From NCBI GenBank assembly GCA_017994935.1, contig JAGOJU010000034.1:1-37719 (forward strand): a stretch of 37,719 nt of DNA. The letters run 5' to 3'. Below the pieces are notes generated by a model. The model saw only the letters and a list, made by a program, of their open reading frames with translations. It was not told the origin of the DNA and made no database searches. A program made the translations under genes and the position numbers. Source of the stretch: Opitutaceae bacterium. Lineage in GTDB: Bacteria; Verrucomicrobiota; Verrucomicrobiia; Opitutales; Opitutaceae. Shown here piece after piece: positions 34,213 through 37,719 of this stretch (position 1 is its first letter; the number at the start of each line of letters is the position of its first letter).

Positions 34213-35403
34213 CTAACTCGCCTTTCGTCCCGCTCCCGCCATGAAGCGTCCAATCCGGTCACAGGCTGCGCCGATCTGCTCGTAACTGGTCGCAAAGCAG
34301 GCGCGCACATGGCCAGCTCCATTCTCCCCGAAGGCTGTCCCGGGCACCACTGCCACCTTTTCATTCTGGAGGAGTCCCACCGCAAAGTCCTTTTCGGACA
34401 TCCCCGTCGAGCGGACGTTCGGAAATGCATAAAAGGATCCCCTGGGCAGATGGCAGGTGAGACCCATTTCGTTGAACCGCCGCACAATCAAATCCCTGCG
34501 ACGATGGTACTGCTCCCTCATGCGAACCACATTGTCCCACCCGTGCGTCAGCGCCTCAAGGGCTCCCTCCTGCGCGATGATTGAGGCGCACATCATGGCA
34601 TACTGATGCACCTTCATCATGGCATCGATCAGAATGGCGGGGCCGCAGGCATAGCCTATGCGCCACCCGGTCATGGCAAACGCCTTTGAAAAGCCATGCA
34701 GAAAAATGGTCCGCTCCACCATTCCCGGAAAACTCGCAATGCTTGTATGCTCTCCTTCGAAGGTGAGCTCGGAGTAGATTTCATCGCTCAGGACAAGCAG
34801 GTCCTTCTCACGGCAGAAATCCGCGATCTTCTGCAATTGTTCGCGATTGCAGGTGCCGCCCGTGGGGTTGCACGGAAGGTTGAGCATCAGGACCTTCGCA
34901 CCCGGTTGCCAGGCGGCGCGCAGCGCCTCCGCGGTCAGTGCAAAATTGTCCTTGGCATAGGTCGGCACCGCGATGCCCACTCCATGCACCAGCGTGATGC
35001 TCGGATGATAGGATACGTAGCACGGCTGGTGAAACATCACCTTGTCGCCGGGATTGCAAAACGCGCGGAACGCGAGATCGAGGGCTTCGCTCACACCAAC
35101 AGTGACCAGAATCTGGTCTTCAGGCCGGTATCCGACCGAAAAGTGTTCCCCCACATATTTCGAAATCGCCCTGCGAAGTTCGATCGTGCCGAGGTTGGAG
35201 GTGTAGTAGGTCTTGCCTCGCTCAAGCGCAAAAATGGCCGCCTCACGGACATGCCACGGAGTGACAAAGTCCGGCTCCCCCACTCCTAGCGAGATCACAT
35301 CCTGCCCCTTCATCTTGGCCACCAATTCGAAGAAATCGCGGATGCCGCTCTTGGGAAGCGTCGCAATGTGGTTTGCTATCCACCGTCTGTAATTCTCGCT
35401 CAT
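34213..35403 (-). CDS. Class I/II pyridoxal-phosphate aminotransferase linked to an Lrp regulator
   Basis: Fold-type I aminotransferase of 396 residues. Motifs are SLGVGEPDFVTPWHVREA, YYTSNLGTIELRRAISKYV, LVTVGVSEALDLAFRAF, LNLPCNPTGGTCNREQL, LVLSDEIYSELTFEGEH and HGFSKAFAMTGWRIGYA with PLP-lysine Lys240. The C-terminal Arg is in GHVRACFATSYEQ. The opening and the NLGTIELRRAI motif resemble the archaeal/planctomycete-type aminotransferases of broad or aromatic amino acid specificity, so the substrate is left open. It starts 15 bases after the Lrp/AsnC gene, the usual pairing of an amino-acid-sensing regulator with its enzyme. It is distinct from the second aminotransferase at 29803, with limited identity outside the family motifs. 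Confidence 0.9.
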   Translation of the reverse strand: MSENYRRWIANHIATLPKSGIRDFFELVAKMKGQDVISLGVGEPDFVTPWHVREAAIFALERGKTYYTSNLGTIELRRAISKYVGEHFSVGYRPEDQILVTVGVSEALDLAFRAFCNPGDKVMFHQPCYVSYHPSITLVHGVGIAVPTYAKDNFALTAEALRAAWQPGAKVLMLNLPCNPTGGTCNREQLQKIADFCREKDLLVLSDEIYSELTFEGEHTSIASFPGMVERTIFLHGFSKAFAMTGWRIGYACGPAILIDAMMKVHQYAMMCASIIAQEGALEALTHGWDNVVRMREQYHRRRDLIVRRFNEMGLTCHLPRGSFYAFPNVRSTGMSEKDFAVGLLQNEKVAVVPGTAFGENGAGHVRACFATSYEQIGAACDRIGRFMAGAGRKAS

Positions 35404-35418
35404 GGTCGGAGGGTCGGG

Positions 35419-35907
35419 CTAGGGGGTCACCGTCAGGCGGGACACCTGCTGTTCTTCCGTGTCGAGCAGGAACCCCTGGTCCTTGTAGCATCGCAGCATG
35501 AAATGGGTGGAGGTCGAAAGAACACCTTCGATCGTGGAAAGCTTCTCGGAAACGAATGCTGCAACTTTCTGGAGCGAGCTGCCCCGCACAAAAACGAGCA
35601 GGTCATATCCCCCGGACATCAGATATGCGGATTCGACTTCGTCGAACCGGCTGATGCGTTCCGCGAGACGGTTGAATCCTCCTCCCCGTTCCGGCGTGAT
35701 CTTGACCTCGATCACCGCCCGCACGGCGGCGGAGGCTGCCGACTCGTTCGAGAGGTCGAGAACGGGACGCCAGCCGAGAAAGATCTTTTCCTTCCTCAAC
35801 TGCTCCAATTGGCGATCAACCTCTTCCGTCGAAAGTCCCAGGATCTGCGCCATCTGCGCGGTCGTGAGACTGCCGCCTTCCACCAAGAGCTTTAGAACCG
35901 GATTCAT
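35419..35907 (-). CDS. Lrp/AsnC-family transcriptional regulator
   Basis: A 162-residue regulator from the ATG at 35907. The N-terminal helix-turn-helix reads LLVEGGSLTTAQMAQILGLS, then EEVDRQLEQLRKEKIFLG. A C-terminal RAM/ligand-binding domain follows, with AVIEVKITPERGGGFNRLAE, ESAYLMSGGYDLLVFVRG and VLSTSTHFMLRCYKDQG. The GGYDLLVxV motif is diagnostic of the family. An effector is probably an amino acid, but residues for a particular one cannot be named. It heads an operon with the aminotransferase and diverges from argA across 163 bases, so it may control both sides. Confidence 0.88.
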   Translation of the reverse strand: MNPVLKLLVEGGSLTTAQMAQILGLSTEEVDRQLEQLRKEKIFLGWRPVLDLSNESAASAAVRAVIEVKITPERGGGFNRLAERISRFDEVESAYLMSGGYDLLVFVRGSSLQKVAAFVSEKLSTIEGVLSTSTHFMLRCYKDQGFLLDTEEQQVSRLTVTP

Positions 35908-35953
35908 AGGTCGGGTGACAGACTCGCAGAGTTCGAAAGGGAGAATCCACACA

Positions 35954-35982
35954 ATTATTCGGATGCCCCGCCTGTTTTGGCA
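35954..35982 (-). promoter_or_regulatory. Candidate promoter for the Lrp/AsnC gene
   Basis: On the minus strand AATAAT (35959-35954, five of six -10 matches) is preceded at 17 bases by TGCCAA, a weak -35. The leader to the ATG would be about 40 bases. Confidence 0.28.
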
Positions 35983-36011
35983 TCGGCGCCCTTCCCGCCC
36001 AGCCAGCTATC

Positions 36012-36031
36012 CGTCAATCCATGCATTGACG
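36012..36031. promoter_or_regulatory. Inverted-repeat operator candidate between lrp-like and argA genes
   Basis: CGTCAAT and ATTGACG, perfect seven-base arms with a six-base spacer, lie in the divergent intergenic region 40 bases before the argA ATG. The right arm contains TTGACG, which could be a -35 for argA. The neighbouring Lrp/AsnC protein is the natural candidate ligand. Confidence 0.42.
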
Positions 36032-36070
36032 CTAGCCAGTTCTCTGCATGAGGATGCGTCACCTTATTCG

Positions 36071-37426
36071 ATGAGCTCTGGTTCCGCACCGGCCACGCCG
36101 TCCGCTTCTGCAAGCAATCCGCCCTCTCCCGCCGCCGCCGCGGTCATCAAGCCGACCGACCTGCGTGGCATTCTCAAGTACGTTCCGCGCTTCCAGGGTC
36201 AGATATTTGTCCTGGCACTCGACGGCTCCATTGTCGCGGATGACAATTTCGGCAATCTGCTCGTGGATGTGGCCGTCCTCCGTTCGCTCGGCATCCAGGT
36301 GGTGCTCGTTCACGGAATCGGGAAGCAACTGCGCGACCTGTCCGCACTGCGCGGCGTTGCGATCTCGAACAATGACGGCGCGGGCGTCACCGATGCGGCG
36401 ACCCTCGATCTCGCCATTCGCGCCTCCGCCCGGGTCTCACACCTCATTCTGGAGGGTCTGACCCAAAACTCTCTAAAGGCAGCGATCACAAACGCGGTGC
36501 GCGCACTCCCCGTGGGAATCCTCCGGGGTGTCGACCATCAGTTCACCGGCAAGATTGAACGGGTCGACCGAGATTTCATCACCCACCTCCTGAATGAGGG
36601 CATCGTCCCCATCATGCCTCCGATCGGCTACGGGCCCGACGGAAAGTCGATGCGGATCAATTCGGACCTGCTCGCCGCGGAACTGGCGGAAGCCCTTCAG
36701 GCGACAAAGATCATCTACCTGACACCGGTCGCAGGACTTGAAATCGACAATGAGATCCGCCGCGAGATCGCAGTCGAGACTTTGCGGGACATCCTCAAGG
36801 GAAAACCCGAGCGGATTGATGACACCGTGCGAAGCAAGGCCGCCCATGCGGTGAAGGCCATCGAAACAGGCACCCCGCGTGTCCACATCGTCGATGGTCG
36901 CGTCTTCGATGCGCTGCTCAACGAGATCTTTTCCAGCGAAGGTGTCGGTTCGCTCATCTACGGCAACGACTACCAGCAGATCCGGCGGGCCACCCGCCGC
37001 GACGTGCGCGCCCTGTATTCGCTCATACGCGGCGGCGTGAAACGGGAGGAACTGCTCCACCGCACCCAGCAGGCGATCGAGAAGAACATCGATCACTTCT
37101 TTGTATTTGAGGTGGACGAGAATCTCGTTGCCTGCGTCACCCTCATTTTCTACCCGAACAACCCAGGTCTGGCCGAAATCGGTTCACTCTATGTCCTGCC
37201 GTTTTATCACAATCGCGGCATCGGGAAAAAAATGGTCGAGTTCGCGTGCATGCGTGCCAAGGAGAAGGGGGCCGAGAGCGTCGTGGCGCTTTCCACGCAA
37301 AGCTTCAGTTTCTTCACCGGAGTGGCCGGCTTCGAGGAGACCGACAAGAGCATCCTGCCGGAGGCGAGACTCAAGCTCTACGAGGAGAGCGGACGCAATG
37401 CCCGCGTTCTCATCAAGAAACTCTAG
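36071..37426 (+). CDS. argA: N-acetylglutamate synthase ArgA (kinase-like fold plus GNAT)
   Basis: First enzyme of arginine synthesis, acetylating glutamate with acetyl-CoA. The ATG at 36071 gives 451 residues. A Ser/Ala/Pro-rich N-terminus (about 1-25) precedes an amino-acid-kinase domain (about 30-295): QIFVLALDGSIVADDNFGNL, IQVVLVHGIGKQLRDL, GVDHQFTGKIERVDRDFI and IVPIMPPIGYGPDGKSMRIN. The arginine-binding/inhibition region usually lies here. The C-terminal GNAT domain (about 305-451) shows IGSLYVLPFYHNRGIGKKMV, the acetyl-CoA loop, and SFFTGVAGFEETDKSILPEA. The layout is the E. coli ArgA type, so feedback inhibition by arginine is expected. Its TAG stop shares the CTAG tetranucleotide with the stop of the convergent RidA gene. 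Confidence 0.94.
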   Translation: MSSGSAPATPSASASNPPSPAAAAVIKPTDLRGILKYVPRFQGQIFVLALDGSIVADDNFGNLLVDVAVLRSLGIQVVLVHGIGKQLRDLSALRGVAISNNDGAGVTDAATLDLAIRASARVSHLILEGLTQNSLKAAITNAVRALPVGILRGVDHQFTGKIERVDRDFITHLLNEGIVPIMPPIGYGPDGKSMRINSDLLAAELAEALQATKIIYLTPVAGLEIDNEIRREIAVETLRDILKGKPERIDDTVRSKAAHAVKAIETGTPRVHIVDGRVFDALLNEIFSSEGVGSLIYGNDYQQIRRATRRDVRALYSLIRGGVKREELLHRTQQAIEKNIDHFFVFEVDENLVACVTLIFYPNNPGLAEIGSLYVLPFYHNRGIGKKMVEFACMRAKEKGAESVVALSTQSFSFFTGVAGFEETDKSILPEARLKLYEESGRNARVLIKKL

Positions 37427-37719
37427 GGCCTGATTTCCACGATCACCTGAATCTCGGTGGTCGAATCCTTCGGCAGGCCGGCCACCGCCACCGCGGCGCG
37501 CGCGTGTTTTCCGGCGTCCCCAAACAATGCCACAAACAGGTCGCTCGCACCGTTGATCACTGCGGGACTGTCCGCGAATCCGCTGACGGCATTGACGAAA
37601 CCGCCGACGTACACAACGCGCGCCACCCTGTCGAGTGACCCGAGGGCCGCCTTTACGTTGGTCAGTGTTGCGAGGGCGCAGACCTTCGCGGACTCGTATC
37701 CGGATTGAACCGTTTGCTC
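37423..37719 (-). CDS. RidA (YjgF/YER057c/UK114) family protein, 5' end outside window
   Basis: Partial gene running off the right edge; 98 codons are visible, with no start. The sequence matches the enamine/imine deaminase fold: ESAKVCALATLTNVKAALGS, RVARVVYVGGFVNAV, GFADSPAVINGASDLFVALF, GDAGKHARAAVAVAGLPKDS and the ending TEIQVIVEI. The HARAAV-GLP segment contains the substrate-carboxylate Arg region typical of the family. It looks closest to the subgroup with NGASDL rather than to RidA itself, so a deaminase of reactive enamines or a binding role is possible. A GTG at 37626 would truncate the domain and is not the start. Confidence 0.85.
   Translation of the reverse strand, partial: EQTVQSGYESAKVCALATLTNVKAALGSLDRVARVVYVGGFVNAVSGFADSPAVINGASDLFVALFGDAGKHARAAVAVAGLPKDSTTEIQVIVEIRP

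Overview
The window is a dense, G+C-rich stretch of bacterial chromosome, almost entirely protein-coding, with no gap between genes longer than about 280 bases. I saw no rRNA, tRNA, CRISPR array, phage or insertion sequence. The best guess for the source is a Verrucomicrobiota bacterium of the Opitutaceae type. The reasons are a secreted protein carrying two copies of a beta-rich repeat that I associate with Opitutus-like exported proteins, a diderm cell envelope (secretin, LptD-like protein, LolA-fold lipoprotein-sorting protein), menaquinone synthesis (MenA), few Shine-Dalgarno sequences, and promoter-like motifs lying almost on the start codons. The assignment is an inference from content, not from a marker gene.

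Layout, left to right. (1) 1-5170, plus strand: a type II secretion / type IV pilus-like block, gspD (5' end outside the window), gspE and gspF. (2) 5227-7020, minus: a secreted cyclophilin-type prolyl isomerase with tandem repeats. (3) 7191-11509, plus: a DegT-family sugar aminotransferase, citramalate synthase (cimA) and xylulokinase (xylB). (4) 11540-13777, minus: primosomal helicase priA, divergent from a Fur-family regulator and a TPR protein (13913-14764), followed by quinolinate synthase nadA. (5) 15878-18394, minus: an orphan ParA-type ATPase followed by two uncharacterised proteins, one ending in an amphipathic tail and one a long coiled coil. This is the most likely home of an undescribed system. 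(6) 18672-21511, plus: a GreA/B-like factor, a secreted protein of unknown function and a double-length creatininase-family protein. (7) 21514-23790, minus: glycogen branching enzyme glgB. (8) 23907-28806, plus: lptD-like, rsmB, scpA, a small basic protein overlapping scpA, and thioredoxin. (9) 28851-31415, minus: a tandem ribbon-helix-helix regulator, an aspartate-type aminotransferase and menA. (10) 31566-32702, plus: an orphan sugar-ABC ATPase. (11) 32734-35907, minus: an Lrp/AsnC regulator, an aminotransferase, secG and a lipoprotein-sorting-like protein. (12) 36071-37426, plus: N-acetylglutamate synthase argA, convergent with a RidA-family gene that runs off the right edge.

Most genes are housekeeping. 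Together they cover protein export and envelope assembly (GspDEF, SecG, LptD, LolA-like), amino acid and cofactor synthesis (CimA, ArgA, two aminotransferases, NadA, MenA), carbohydrate handling (XylB, GlgB, ABC ATPase) and chromosome maintenance (PriA, ScpA, ParA-like). The points most worth a second look are the ParA operon, the creatininase fused to a degenerate copy of itself, a Fur homologue that has lost nearly all of its sensing-metal ligands, the isomerase with Opitutus-type repeats, the tandem ribbon-helix-helix protein, and a set of predicted leaderless or near-leaderless transcripts.
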